Source: Acutalibacter sp. 1XD8-33
GTDB lineage: Bacteria > Bacillota > Clostridia > Oscillospirales > Acutalibacteraceae
Reading direction: 5' to 3'
DNA length: 51,194 nt
NCBI RefSeq assembly: GCF_003612555.1
Contig: NZ_RAZF01000019.1
Coordinates: 1-51,194, forward strand
This document shows positions 1 to 8,680 of this stretch, piece after piece (positions within the stretch are counted from its first letter, which is position 1; each line of letters opens with the position of its first letter). A model generated the notes under the pieces. The model saw nothing but the letters and a program-made list of their open reading frames with translations. It had not been told where the DNA came from and did no database searches. A program made the position numbers and the translations under genes.

Positions 1-290
1 GGAGCGTTCTGACCTGACCGAGTCGGCAGACGAGACCAGCTGAGACTCAACGCCCTCAAGGTCTTGCCCTTGACCTTAACACCTGAGAAGCGCATTTTTG
101 CCAGGGGTGAATTTGCGCAGAATGCGCAAAGAGGGGACGCTTTTTGCAAGAGAAAAAGCGTCCCCTGGAAACCGGAACCTGCCGGCGGCGGGCAGCTTGG
201 ACAAAGCCAACTCGCCCGCCCGGACTGGGTGCCCCTCACCGCGCCGCCGGGCTTGCTTGCCCCCCTAATAAACTACACAAAAAGAGAGGA
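1..290 (+). repeat. Mosaic intergenic repeat, copy A (truncated by window start)
   Basis: This non-coding stretch precedes the ABC transporter gene. From about 50 to 175 it is nearly identical to 10800-10915 and is related to 13625-13720. It contains a 13-bp perfect hairpin (arms 133-145 and 153-165, loop GCAAGAG). In the third copy the lower stem has changed on both sides while the loop is nearly the same. Copies occur only between genes and on the same strand as the downstream gene. The start of the repeat is outside the window. No open frame here has a convincing ribosome site until 298. Confidence 0.8.
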
Positions 291-297
291 AAGGTAC

Positions 298-2091
298 ATG
301 GAGGAAAATCAGAAGAGGCGGCGGAAGGGCCTGGTGCGGCGCTTTCTGCCCTATTTCAGAAAATATCTGTGGGTGATGGTGTTCGACCTGTTCTGCGCGG
401 CGCTGACCACCCTGTGCGAGCTGACTCTGCCCCTGCTGGTGCGCTACGTCACTGACTTAGGCATCAATGACCTGGGGGCCTTGACCCTGGAGTTGGTGCT
501 GAAGATTGGCGCGCTCTATCTGTTTTTGTGCGCGGTGGACGCCGGGGCCACGTTCTTCCGGGCCTCCATCGGTCATATTATGGGAGCGAAAATGGAAACT
601 GACATGCGCACGGACCTGTTTGCCCATCTGCAAAAGCTTAGCTTCAACTATTTTGACAATATGAAGGTGGGGCAGATCATGTCCCGGATCACCTCGGACC
701 TGTTCGACGTGACGGAGTTCGCCCACCACTGCCCGGAGGAGATCTTCATGGCGGGCATCAAGATCATCGGGGCCTTTGCCATCCTCTGCGGGGTGAATGT
801 GCCCCTGACCCTGATCGTCTTTTCCATCGTGCCCTTCATGGTGCTGGCTGCAGCCTGGTTCAATATGAAAATGCGCAGCCAGTTCCGGCAGCAGCGGGCC
901 CAGATCGGTGAGATCAACGCCCAGGTGGAGGACAGTCTTTTGGGCGTGCGGGTGGTAAAATCCTTTGCCAACGAGGACGTGGAGACAGAGAAATTTGAGG
1001 CCGGAAACCGGAAATTCTTTCATATTAAGCGGGGCCGATACTATTTGATGGGCGGCTTTGAGGCCACCAACCGCCTGTTTGACGGACTGATGCACTTTCT
1101 GGTGCTGCTGGTGGGGGCCATCTTCATGATAAACGGCAAGGTGAATCCTGCGGACCTGGTGGCGTATATGCTCTATGTGGGCACCCTGATCACTTCCATC
1201 CGGCAGCTGGTGCAGTTCGCGGAGCAGTTCCAGCAGGGCATGACCGGCATTGAGCGCTTCTTCCAAATTATGGACGCGGACGTGGAGATTTTCGATGAGC
1301 CCGGGGCGAAGCCCCTGCGGGTGAAGGCCGGCGGGGTGCATTTCGAGCATGTGGGATTCAGCTATGCCGACGATGGGAAACAGGTGCTTTCCGAGATCAA
1401 CTTAGACGTGAAGCCCGGCCAGAATATCGCCCTGGTGGGCCCCTCCGGCAGCGGCAAGACCACCCTGTGCAACCTGATCCCCCGGTTTTACGACGTGACC
1501 GAGGGAAGGATTCTCATCGACGGCCAGGATATCCGGGAAGTGACCCTGAAGTCCCTGCGGGAGCAGATTGGCTTTGTGCAGCAGGACGTATATCTGTTCT
1601 CCGGCACGGTGTTTGAGAATATTGAGTATGGCAGGCCGGGCGCCAGCCGGGAAGAGGTAGAGGCAGCGGCAAGGCAGGCCGGGGCGGACGGATTCATAAA
1701 CGGGCTGAGCCATGGCTATGATACTTATGTAGGCGAGCGGGGCGTGAAGCTCTCTGGCGGGCAGAAGCAGCGCATCAGCATCGCCCGGGCTTTCTTGAAG
1801 AATCCGCCTATTATGATTCTGGACGAAGCCACCAGCGCCCTGGACAACGAGAGCGAGAAGATCGTGCAGGAATCCCTGGAGAAGCTCTCAAAGGGCCGGA
1901 CCACATTTACCATTGCCCACAGGCTTTCCACTATCCAAAACGCTACGATGATTCTGGTGCTTACGGAAAAGGGTATCGAAGAAAAAGGGACCCACCAGGA
2001 ATTGATGGAGAGGGGGGGCGTATACTACCATTTGTATAGTACTTACAGCGGCGATCCGGAAGGCCGGAGAAAAGAGGGAAACAATGGATAA
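298..2091 (+). CDS. ABC transporter, fused permease and ATPase (MsbA/LmrA-type half-transporter)
   Basis: This is a 597-residue ABC exporter half-molecule that should dimerise in the membrane and export a hydrophobic compound, lipid or peptide; the substrate cannot be read from sequence. The N-terminal ~300 residues hold the hydrophobic six-helix type domain. The ATPase domain follows, with Walker A GPSGSGKTT near residue 381, signature LSGGQ near 485, Walker B IMILDEA near 505 and an AHRLST switch region. The start is the ATG after GAGAGGAAAGG; the open frame extends upstream only into repeat sequence. The gene overlaps murD by 8 bp, so the two are probably co-transcribed and translationally coupled. 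The family is certain, the substrate unknown. Confidence 0.93.
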   Translation: MEENQKRRRKGLVRRFLPYFRKYLWVMVFDLFCAALTTLCELTLPLLVRYVTDLGINDLGALTLELVLKIGALYLFLCAVDAGATFFRASIGHIMGAKMETDMRTDLFAHLQKLSFNYFDNMKVGQIMSRITSDLFDVTEFAHHCPEEIFMAGIKIIGAFAILCGVNVPLTLIVFSIVPFMVLAAAWFNMKMRSQFRQQRAQIGEINAQVEDSLLGVRVVKSFANEDVETEKFEAGNRKFFHIKRGRYYLMGGFEATNRLFDGLMHFLVLLVGAIFMINGKVNPADLVAYMLYVGTLITSIRQLVQFAEQFQQGMTGIERFFQIMDADVEIFDEPGAKPLRVKAGGVHFEHVGFSYADDGKQVLSEINLDVKPGQNIALVGPSGSGKTTLCNLIPRFYDVTEGRILIDGQDIREVTLKSLREQIGFVQQDVYLFSGTVFENIEYGRPGASREEVEAAARQAGADGFINGLSHGYDTYVGERGVKLSGGQKQRISIARAFLKNPPIMILDEATSALDNESEKIVQESLEKLSKGRTTFTIAHRLSTIQNATMILVLTEKGIEEKGTHQELMERGGVYYHLYSTYSGDPEGRRKEGNNG

Positions 2092-3457
2092 AGAGCGGTT
2101 TTTTCAGGAGGTTCGGGGCAGGCGGGTGGCGTTCTGCGGTGTGGGAAGAAGCCATATGCCGTTAATCGAACTGTTTCAGGACAGAGGAGCGGTTGTGTCT
2201 GTGCGGGACCGCCGGAATCTTTCGGAGCTGGGAGAAAACGGGGAAAAGCTCCGGGCTTTGGGCGTGGCGCTTCACCTGGGGGAGGACTATCTCCGGGACC
2301 TTTCCGAGGACGTCATCTTCCGCACGCCAGGGATGAAGTTTCACCTGCCGGAGCTGGAGGAAGCCCGAAAGCGGGGCCAGACTGTTACTAGCGAGATGGA
2401 GGTGTTCTTCCGGCTGTGTCCCTGCAAGATCTATGCCGTCACAGGCAGCGACGGCAAAACCACTACCACCACCATCCTCTCGGAGTTCTTGAAAGCCCAG
2501 GGGAAAACCGTGCATCTGGGGGGGAACATCGGCAAGCCCCTCTTGCCGGAGATTGACGGGATCCGCCCGGAGGATGTGGCAGTGGTGGAACTCTCCAGCT
2601 TCCAGCTGATCTCCATGGGCAGCGGCCCGGACGTGGCTGTGGTCACCAATCTGGCTCCCAACCATCTGGACGTGCACAAGGACATGGCGGAGTATGTGGA
2701 GGCCAAGAAGAATATTTTTCTGCATCAGGACGGCTTTTCCCGCACAGTGCTCAACGCCGACAACGAAATTACCGCCGGTTTCCAGGGAGAAGTCCGGGGA
2801 GACTGCTGGACCTTCAGCCGCAGGAAACGGCCGGCCAGGGGTGTTTTCTGCGACGGTCAGGCGGTGTATGTTAATGGGGAAAAGTTGCTGGCGGTGGACG
2901 AAATCAAGCTACCCGGTTGGCACAATGTGGAAAACTATATGGCCGCTATCGCCGCCGTCTGGGGGGACGTAGACCCAGAGAATATGCGGCGGGTGGCGGC
3001 GGAGTTTGGCGGTGTGGAACACCGGATGGAGTTCGTCCGGGAGCTGGACGGGGTAAAGTATTACAACGATTCCATTGCCAGCTCCCCCAGTCGGACCATT
3101 TCGGGAACGCTCTCCTTTTATAAAGAAAATCTGGTGCTCATCTGCGGCGGCTATGACAAGCACATCCCATACGACCCTCTGGGTCCGGCCATCTGCCAGA
3201 GGGTGAAAGCCCTGATTCTGATGGGGGATACGGGTCCCAAAATCCGCCGGGCGGTGGAAAACTGCGGGGAGTACCGGCCTGGAAAGCCGGAGATCCACGA
3301 GGCTCGGGACATGGCCCAGGCAGTGGAGCTGGCCAGAAGAGCGGCAGAGCCCGGAGATGTGGTGTCCCTTTCCCCGGCGTCGGCCTCCTTCGATCTGTAC
3401 CCGGGCTTCGAGGTCAGAGGACGGCACTTCAAGGAGATTGTGAACAGGCTGGAATAA
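2084..3457 (+). CDS. murD: UDP-N-acetylmuramoyl-L-alanine--D-glutamate ligase MurD
   Basis: MurD is the cytoplasmic Mur ligase that adds D-Glu to UDP-MurNAc-L-Ala, using ATP, in peptidoglycan precursor synthesis. The 457-residue length is normal. Visible motifs are an N-terminal Rossmann-like start (VAFCGVGRS), the ATP-binding loop TGSDGKTTTT around residue 120, the central VVELSSFQL and TNLAPNHLDVH segments typical of MurD, and a C-terminal domain with NDSIASSP and a GGYDK motif. The start ATG lies inside the end of the ABC gene and has an AGAGGGA site. It stands apart from a dcw cluster: no other mur or fts genes are adjacent, and rnr follows. Confidence 0.95.
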   Translation: MDKERFFQEVRGRRVAFCGVGRSHMPLIELFQDRGAVVSVRDRRNLSELGENGEKLRALGVALHLGEDYLRDLSEDVIFRTPGMKFHLPELEEARKRGQTVTSEMEVFFRLCPCKIYAVTGSDGKTTTTTILSEFLKAQGKTVHLGGNIGKPLLPEIDGIRPEDVAVVELSSFQLISMGSGPDVAVVTNLAPNHLDVHKDMAEYVEAKKNIFLHQDGFSRTVLNADNEITAGFQGEVRGDCWTFSRRKRPARGVFCDGQAVYVNGEKLLAVDEIKLPGWHNVENYMAAIAAVWGDVDPENMRRVAAEFGGVEHRMEFVRELDGVKYYNDSIASSPSRTISGTLSFYKENLVLICGGYDKHIPYDPLGPAICQRVKALILMGDTGPKIRRAVENCGEYRPGKPEIHEARDMAQAVELARRAAEPGDVVSLSPASASFDLYPGFEVRGRHFKEIVNRLE

Positions 3458-3510
3458 GAAGAGTACTGGCTCATGGAGCGCCACTATCAAAAAGGATAAT
3501 AAATAAAGAA

Positions 3511-5694
3511 ATGAGGAATATGATGAGAAACCACAAGTCAGCAGCGCCGGGCGGAAACAGCGTGGAAAGCTATACCCTGCCCTCTGCCGCCAACACTCCG
3601 GAGGAAATGCTCATCATCGCCGCGCTGAAACGCTGCGGCGGGGATGGCGTTCCCTCCAAGGCCCTGCACAGGGAATCGGGCGTGCGGGATAAAGACGCCT
3701 TTTACCAAGCCCTCCACAGCCTGGAGGAGAAGGCAGAGGTAAAAATTGACAAAGACCACTGGGTCAAGCTGGCCCCGCCTGCCAGAGAGGTGGAGGCGGA
3801 GCTGGTGTCTCTGTCCCAGAGGTTCGGCTTTGCCCGGCCTAAAATCGGCGAGGATATTTTTATTCCCGGCAGGGACCTGAACGGCGCTTTTGTGGGGGAT
3901 ACCGTTTTGCTCTATGACCTGCAAAAGCGGGACAGGGGCCCCAGCGGCAAGGTGAAGCGCATTTTAAAGCGGGGAGAGAAGAAGCTGACGGGCACCATGC
4001 GGGTGGACCCCTATGGAGCCCGGGTGACTCCCGACGGCCCGGTGCGCTACGACATGGAGGTCTCCCCCAATAAAACCGGCGGAGCCAAAGACGGTGATAA
4101 GGTACTCATAGAGCCCATCCAGGACGGCCGGGGAGACTGGAGCCAGGCTGCGGTGACCTTTGTGTTCGGCACGGGGGACCGGGCCCGGGTCTGCGCGGAC
4201 GCTATCATTGAGCGCTGCGGTATTCCCACAGAGTTTCCGGAAGAAGTGCTGGCCCAGGCGGAGAAGATCGCCGGGATGACCGTGACCCAGGCGGACATTG
4301 ACCAGCGTCTGGACCTGCGGGACGAGCCTATCTTTACCATAGACAGTGCCGACGCCAAGGACCTGGACGATGCGGTCTCCGCCATGAAAACCGTGGACGG
4401 CTACAGTCTGGGGGTGCACATCGCCGATGTGTCCCATTATGTGAAATACAATACCCCCATCGACCAGGAGGCCTTTCTCCGGGGCACCTCGGTGTATTTC
4501 GCGGACCGGGTGATCCCCATGCTGCCCGAGGCCCTGTCTAATGGGGTCTGCTCTCTGAACGCCGGAACCGAGAAGCTCACCTTCTCCGCCCTGATGGACT
4601 TCGACAGGGAAGGCAATATGATCGACTACCGCTTCGCCAAAACCGTTATCAACTCCAAGGTACGGGGAGTATACAGCGAGGTGAACGAGATCTTCCACGG
4701 CACGGCCAGCCAAGAGATTCTGGATAAGTACGCCCCGGTGCGGGAGAGCCTGGAGACCGCCAAGGAACTGGCGGATATCCTGGCCAAAAACGGTAAAGGC
4801 CGGGGTCAGATGGACCTCTCCAGCGACGAGACCAAGTTCATCCTGGACGAGGACGGAGTGTGCGTGGACATCCAGCCCCGGACCCAGGGGCTGGCAGAGG
4901 AGCTCATCGAGCAGCTGATGATCGCGGCCAATATCGCGGCGGCCAAAGCCTCTTTGGCGGCGGAGATCCCCTTCCTGTACCGAGTCCACGAAAAGCCCAC
5001 CCCGGACCGGGTGGTCGAGCTCTGCGACCTGCTGGACAGGCTGAGCGTTCCCTGCAAGGAGCTGAGCCGGGGTACGCCAACGGCCAAGGATTTTGCCGCC
5101 GTGTTGGAACGGGTGAAGGGCACCGGCAAGGAGGCGGTGGTGAACCAGCGGATCCTCCGCACCATGGACAAGGCCCGCTATGACCACCGGGAGCTGGGGC
5201 ATTTCGGCCTGGCACTGGGAGAGTACAGCCACTTCACTTCGCCCATCCGCCGGTATCCGGACACCTCCATCCACCGGATTCTCAGTGATCTGGTAAGAGG
5301 GGAGGACCGGGGAGCTATCCGGAAGCGCTATAAGGCGTTCGCGAAAGAGTCGGCGCTGGAGAGTTCTCAGAACGAAGTGCGGGCCGTCACCGGAGAGCGG
5401 GACGCGGAGGACTGCTACACCGCCGAGTATATGCGCCAGCACTTGGGGGAACATCATATCGGAGTAATCAACGGCGTGACCCCCAAGGGCGTGTTTGTAA
5501 AGCTCCCCAATAACGCCGAGGGCTTTGTGAGCCTGAGCGATTTTGAAGGCTGTGATTTTGAGTTTGACGGGGAGATCTGCCACCGGGATCTGCGGGGCGG
5601 CCGGACGCTGATGATGGGCCAGGAGCTGGGAATCATCATTGCGGCGGCGGACGTGGCCACCGGGCGCATCGATTTCGTGCCGGAGGAGGCATAG
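3511..5694 (+). CDS. rnr: Ribonuclease R (3'-5' exoribonuclease, RNB family)
   Basis: This is a processive hydrolytic 3'-5' exoribonuclease that degrades structured RNA. From the N-terminus it shows a winged-helix-like region (residues ~25-90), cold-shock domains, the RNB catalytic domain with the acidic motif DSADAKDLDDAV near residue 275, the YSHFTSPIRRYPD motif, and an S1 domain near the C-terminus (VINGVTPKGVFVKL). Length 727 is typical. The start is uncertain by a few codons: ATG 3511 sits 15 nt after AAAGGA, while ATG 3523 sits 5 nt after GAGGA. The usual partners secG and smpB are not adjacent. Confidence 0.94.
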   Translation: MRNMMRNHKSAAPGGNSVESYTLPSAANTPEEMLIIAALKRCGGDGVPSKALHRESGVRDKDAFYQALHSLEEKAEVKIDKDHWVKLAPPAREVEAELVSLSQRFGFARPKIGEDIFIPGRDLNGAFVGDTVLLYDLQKRDRGPSGKVKRILKRGEKKLTGTMRVDPYGARVTPDGPVRYDMEVSPNKTGGAKDGDKVLIEPIQDGRGDWSQAAVTFVFGTGDRARVCADAIIERCGIPTEFPEEVLAQAEKIAGMTVTQADIDQRLDLRDEPIFTIDSADAKDLDDAVSAMKTVDGYSLGVHIADVSHYVKYNTPIDQEAFLRGTSVYFADRVIPMLPEALSNGVCSLNAGTEKLTFSALMDFDREGNMIDYRFAKTVINSKVRGVYSEVNEIFHGTASQEILDKYAPVRESLETAKELADILAKNGKGRGQMDLSSDETKFILDEDGVCVDIQPRTQGLAEELIEQLMIAANIAAAKASLAAEIPFLYRVHEKPTPDRVVELCDLLDRLSVPCKELSRGTPTAKDFAAVLERVKGTGKEAVVNQRILRTMDKARYDHRELGHFGLALGEYSHFTSPIRRYPDTSIHRILSDLVRGEDRGAIRKRYKAFAKESALESSQNEVRAVTGERDAEDCYTAEYMRQHLGEHHIGVINGVTPKGVFVKLPNNAEGFVSLSDFEGCDFEFDGEICHRDLRGGRTLMMGQELGIIIAAADVATGRIDFVPEEA

Positions 5695-5868
5695 GAGGCT
5701 GCTTTCGCGCATAGTTTTGAAGTATTACGGAGTGGCCTCCGTCTGCATAGCGGCGCAGACTGCGGCAGGACCTTGAGGACTTTGCCCTCAAACTCCCACC
5801 ACTTTTGAAAAAGTGGACAAAACTTTTTCTGTTCCACCAGGCTAAAATTATCTTATACTTCAAACTCT
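5695..5868 (+). repeat. Mosaic intergenic repeat, copy B (short)
   Basis: The spacer between rnr and the bofA-like gene contains the recurring core 'CCACTTTTGAAAAAGTGG' followed by ACAAAACTTTTT at about 5798-5828. This core is a small hairpin also found in copies at 7331 and 13400. The hairpin stem differs from those copies by paired changes (CCACTTTT/AAAAGTGG against CCACCTTT/AAAGGTGG). No coding frame here has support. Confidence 0.65.
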
Positions 5869-5887
5869 GTTGAAAGGGCTTTCCGCC

Positions 5888-6064
5888 ATGAAAAGTTTTC
5901 TCATTTCCGCCGCCCTGGGGCTGCTGGCCCTGGCGCTGGTGAATCTCACCGGGCAGTACACCGGCGTGTGGATCCCGGTGAACCGGCTGAGCCTTGCGGC
6001 CTCCGGGGTGCTGGGCGTGCCGGGGGTCACCCTGCTGGTGATCCTGAACACGCTTCTATTATAA
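5888..6064 (+). CDS. BofA-like small membrane protein (pro-sigma-K processing inhibitor family)
   Basis: This 58-residue, almost wholly hydrophobic protein has two membrane segments. Its second half, WIPVNRLSLAASGVLGVPG followed by a hydrophobic tail, matches the BofA pattern (IPxN ... GxLGxPG). In Bacillus, BofA holds the SpoIVFB protease inactive in the mother cell until the forespore signals, delaying sigma-K activation. The ATG is chosen because GAAAGGG lies 9 nt upstream; an in-frame TTG at 5870 lacks a site. The gene lies 17 nt before nagA, and neither spoIVFA nor spoIVFB is nearby. The family call is by motif only. Confidence 0.75.
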   Translation: MKSFLISAALGLLALALVNLTGQYTGVWIPVNRLSLAASGVLGVPGVTLLVILNTLLL

Positions 6065-6081
6065 ATTAAGGAAGTGCAAAA

Positions 6082-7245
6082 ATGTTTCTTATCAACGGAA
6101 AATATTTGGATCAGGACTTCCGTCTGGCGGCGGGGGACGTGGAGATTGACAAGGGCAGGATTCTGCGGGCGGGAAAGGACTTGTCCCGCAAGTCTGAGGA
6201 TATTGCCGTGGACATGGCGGGCTATACCATTGTGCCCGGCTTTGTGGACGTGCACATCCACGGCTGCGCCGGGGTGGACGCCTGCGACGGAACCCCGGAG
6301 GCCATCCGGGAGATGAGCCGCTTCCTCCTGCCCCACGGGGTGACCTCCTTCTGCCCCACCACCATGACGGTGGGCCGCAGGGTCATCGAGAGCGCCCTGC
6401 TGGCCGCCAAGGCCTGTATGGACGAGCCCGTCCCCGACGGCGCCAAAGTGGCCGGGGTGAACATGGAAGGCCCTTTTATCTCTAAGGAGCGCAAAGGCGC
6501 CCAGAACGAGGCGGACATCGCGGCCCCGGATTTCCAGATGTTCCGGGAGATGTTCGACCTGTGCGGGGGCATTGTGCGACTGGTGGACGTGGCCCCCGAG
6601 CAGCCCGGCGGGGAGGAGTTCGTGAAGCGGGCCAAAGAGCTGTGCACCGTGTCCATCGCCCACACGGTCTCCGGCTATGAGCAGGCCAAGGAGGCCTTCG
6701 ACTGGGGCGTGACCCACGCCACCCACCTGTTCAACGCCATGAGCGGCCTGCACCACCGGGACCCCGGCGTGGTGGGCGCGGTGCTGGACGACAGCCGGGT
6801 GCGGGGGGAGCTGATCTGCGACGGCCAGCACATCCACCCGGCGGTGCTGCGGACGGCTTTCGCCCTTCTGGGGGACCGGGCCCTGATCGTCAGCGATTCC
6901 ATGCGGGCAAACGGGATGCCCGAGGGCACGGCCTTTGACCTGGGGGGCCAGATGGTGACGGTGCGCGGCGGCAAGGCCACCCTGCAGGATGGCACCATCG
7001 CGGGCTCCGTGACTAACCTCCACCAGGAGGTCAAAAATCTGGTAAGCTACGGCGTGCCCTTTGAGCGGGCGGTGAAGTCCGCCACCCTGATCCCCGCCCG
7101 AGCCATCGGGCTGGAGGAGGAGATTGGTAGCATTGAGCCGGGTAAGGCGGCCGATCTGGTGGTGCTGGACGAGAACCTGGAGATCGTCTCCGTGTTCGTC
7201 AGCTACGGGACGGATACCCAGATGCTTACCTTTGGGGAGGATTGA
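6082..7245 (+). CDS. nagA: N-acetylglucosamine-6-phosphate deacetylase NagA
   Basis: NagA converts GlcNAc-6-phosphate to glucosamine-6-phosphate and acetate, feeding amino sugars into glycolysis or cell-wall recycling. It is a 387-residue amidohydrolase-fold protein. The metal-binding HIHG lies near residue 58, MEGPFIS near 130, the substrate motif HLFNAM in the middle and the catalytic Asp segment VSDSMRANG near 275. The ATG follows AAGGAAG. No nagB is in the window. Its place next to a BofA-like gene looks incidental. Confidence 0.94.
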   Translation: MFLINGKYLDQDFRLAAGDVEIDKGRILRAGKDLSRKSEDIAVDMAGYTIVPGFVDVHIHGCAGVDACDGTPEAIREMSRFLLPHGVTSFCPTTMTVGRRVIESALLAAKACMDEPVPDGAKVAGVNMEGPFISKERKGAQNEADIAAPDFQMFREMFDLCGGIVRLVDVAPEQPGGEEFVKRAKELCTVSIAHTVSGYEQAKEAFDWGVTHATHLFNAMSGLHHRDPGVVGAVLDDSRVRGELICDGQHIHPAVLRTAFALLGDRALIVSDSMRANGMPEGTAFDLGGQMVTVRGGKATLQDGTIAGSVTNLHQEVKNLVSYGVPFERAVKSATLIPARAIGLEEEIGSIEPGKAADLVVLDENLEIVSVFVSYGTDTQMLTFGED

Positions 7246-7254
7246 GCGGGAAAT

Positions 7255-7608
7255 TTTTTTGAGTAGTGGGAGGCCTCCGGCGCAAAGGGCGCGCCTACGG
7301 CAAGGTCGTGGAGCTCTGCTCCACACCTCGCCACCTTTGAAAAGGTGGACGAAACTTTTACCCTGGTTAGCTTTGTGCGGTAAAGCAAGACACATTGCGC
7401 GGTCCAGGGGCGGGGAAAATCGCCAGTGGCGATTGTTCTGACCCGGCCGAGCTGGCAGGTGAGACAGGCCCTTGGCCAGCTGAGAGCGTCCGCACCCAGC
7501 TTGGTAGAGTTTTGCGAAGCAAAACTCATGACACACCGCGAAACCCAGCCTGCGCATTTCGCCTCGTTTGGCGCGGTGTGCCGGAGGCCTCCTATTACTT
7601 CTCCAAAA
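7255..7608 (+). repeat. Mosaic intergenic repeat, copy C
   Basis: This fills the 376-bp gap between nagA and the acetyltransferase gene. In order it holds a hairpin GTGGAGC-TCT-GCTCCAC (7308-7324), a hairpin CCACCTTT/AAGGTGG (7331-7348), the core GACGAAACTTTTACCCTGG, a CGCCAGTGGCG segment, a hairpin GAGTTTTGC-GAA-GCAAAACTC (about 7507-7527) and a CACACCGCG...CGCGGTGTG arm pair that closes the 3' part. The same ordered parts recur in copies E and G, with paired changes in the stems. No gene is visible inside. Confidence 0.85.
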
Positions 7609-7621
7609 GCGGAGGTTGTTT

Positions 7622-8149
7622 ATGCTGCTAAAGTACAAAAATCTCACCATCCGAAACGCCGTCCCCGCCGACGCGCCCCAGCTGGCCGTCTGGTGGAACA
7701 ACGGCGAGCTCATGGCCCACGCGGGGTTCCCCCTGGGCACCGGGGAGACGGCGGCGGAGATCGCCGCCCGCATCGCCCAGGGCACGGACGAGAGCCGGCG
7801 GCTGATTCTGGAGCTGGACGGCGCCCCCATCGGCGAGATGAATTACGGGCCCAATGACGGGTCCAGCGCCTGGATCGGCGTGAAGATCTGCGAGATTCCC
7901 CAGCAGGAGCGCGGGTACGGAAAGATCTTGCTGAGTATGCTCATCCGCTGGCTGTTTGAGGTTCAGGGGTACCACAAGATCACGGTGGACCCGGACCGGG
8001 AAAACCTGCGCTCCCGTCACGTCTACGAGCGGCTAGGCTTTCAGGCGGTGGGCCTGCGAGAGGACGCCTGGACCGACCAGCTGGGCGCGCACCGCTCCTA
8101 TGTGGACTACGAGCTGACGCCGGAAAATTTCGTGGATTTTGCCAAATAA
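7622..8149 (+). CDS. GNAT-family N-acetyltransferase (RimJ/RimL-like)
   Basis: This 175-residue protein has the GNAT pattern: an N-terminal IRNAVPADAPQLAVWWN segment of the RimJ/RimL kind, the acetyl-CoA-binding turn QERGYGKILLSML around residue 100, and a C-terminal NLRSRHVYERLGFQ. The expected activity is acetyl transfer from acetyl-CoA to an amine, such as a protein N-terminus, a small molecule or an antibiotic; the substrate cannot be told. The start ATG follows GGAGG by 7 nt, and the frame upstream of it runs into repeat copy C. Confidence 0.85.
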   Translation: MLLKYKNLTIRNAVPADAPQLAVWWNNGELMAHAGFPLGTGETAAEIAARIAQGTDESRRLILELDGAPIGEMNYGPNDGSSAWIGVKICEIPQQERGYGKILLSMLIRWLFEVQGYHKITVDPDRENLRSRHVYERLGFQAVGLREDAWTDQLGAHRSYVDYELTPENFVDFAK

Positions 8150-8151
8150 CG

Positions 8152-8477
8152 AGAGTCTGTTTTATATCCGGCATTTCTCCGTTTTTAAAACAGACTCTAA
8201 GGCGGGGCCTAGAGACGGGTCCCGCTCTTTTTGGGAAATCCGGTTGAAACCTGCCAGCTTTCGTGCTATAAACGGCTTCGTATTGAAAAGGAAAAGGGGA
8301 GGTCCCTTGGAATTCCGCGTCCTGCAATACTTTTTTGGCCGTGGCCCGGGAGCAGAGCCCTACCAGCGCGCCGGAAACTCCCTGCCATATCATTTGGAAA
8401 AAGGTTTCGCTGCTTTCAAAGCCTGCGGAGAAATTCCCGGCTTGCTTGCAAGAGATGGTCTAACCTATGTGTGGCAT
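8152..8477 (+). other. Non-coding stretch with a 13-bp hairpin; possible 3' UTR or small RNA
   Basis: Three bases after the acetyltransferase stop is an inverted repeat AGAGTCTGTTTTA / TAAAACAGACTCT (8152-8164 and 8186-8198). About 280 bases without a supported gene follow, ending in the strong terminator at 8478. It lacks the mosaic-repeat modules seen in most other gaps. I tried to match it to 6S RNA, tmRNA, SRP RNA, RNase P RNA and a T-box and could not. The strong terminator shows that something is transcribed through here: either a long 3' UTR or an unrecognised RNA. Confidence 0.35.
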
Positions 8478-8512
8478 AAACCGCCTCCGGTATACGGGGG
8501 CGGTTTTCGTTA
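8478..8512 (+). terminator. Rho-independent terminator upstream of aspS
   Basis: A 12-bp stem AAACCGCCTCCG / CGGGGGCGGTTT (one G-U pair) with loop GTATA is followed by a T-rich tail. It separates the acetyltransferase transcript, or an RNA in 8150-8477, from the aspS promoter. Confidence 0.85.
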
Positions 8513-8615
8513 ACTATATTCTCCGCTGACGGTTTGGATAGAGGAGCGCTTTCCATCACATCTCTTTATGGAAACTTTTCGATTGCCGCCGCGCTGTCCT
8601 TCCCTTGGGATAAGG

Positions 8616-8644
8616 TTGACCTTCGCGCCCCAGTGTGCTATACT
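8616..8644 (+). promoter_or_regulatory. Sigma-A-type promoter of aspS
   Basis: TTGACC and TATACT are separated by exactly 17 bp. They lie about 37 bp before the aspS start codon. Confidence 0.8.
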
Positions 8645-8680
8645 TACTTTATATTGCGCTTTGATAGGAGAGTCGATACT

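Noticed and set aside
64-297. N-terminal extension of the ABC transporter frame to position 64
   Set aside because: It lies in repeat copy A, has no ribosome site and is unlike ABC exporter N-termini.
3964-5712. Long open frame (582 codons) on the minus strand opposite rnr
   Set aside because: It mirrors a high-G+C gene read in the antisense frame, has no recognisable domain and no ribosome site, and rnr is certain on the plus strand.
5860-7830. 656-codon minus-strand frame across bofA-like, nagA, repeat copy C and the acetyltransferase gene
   Set aside because: It spans several real plus-strand genes and a repeat; composition is that of an antisense shadow.
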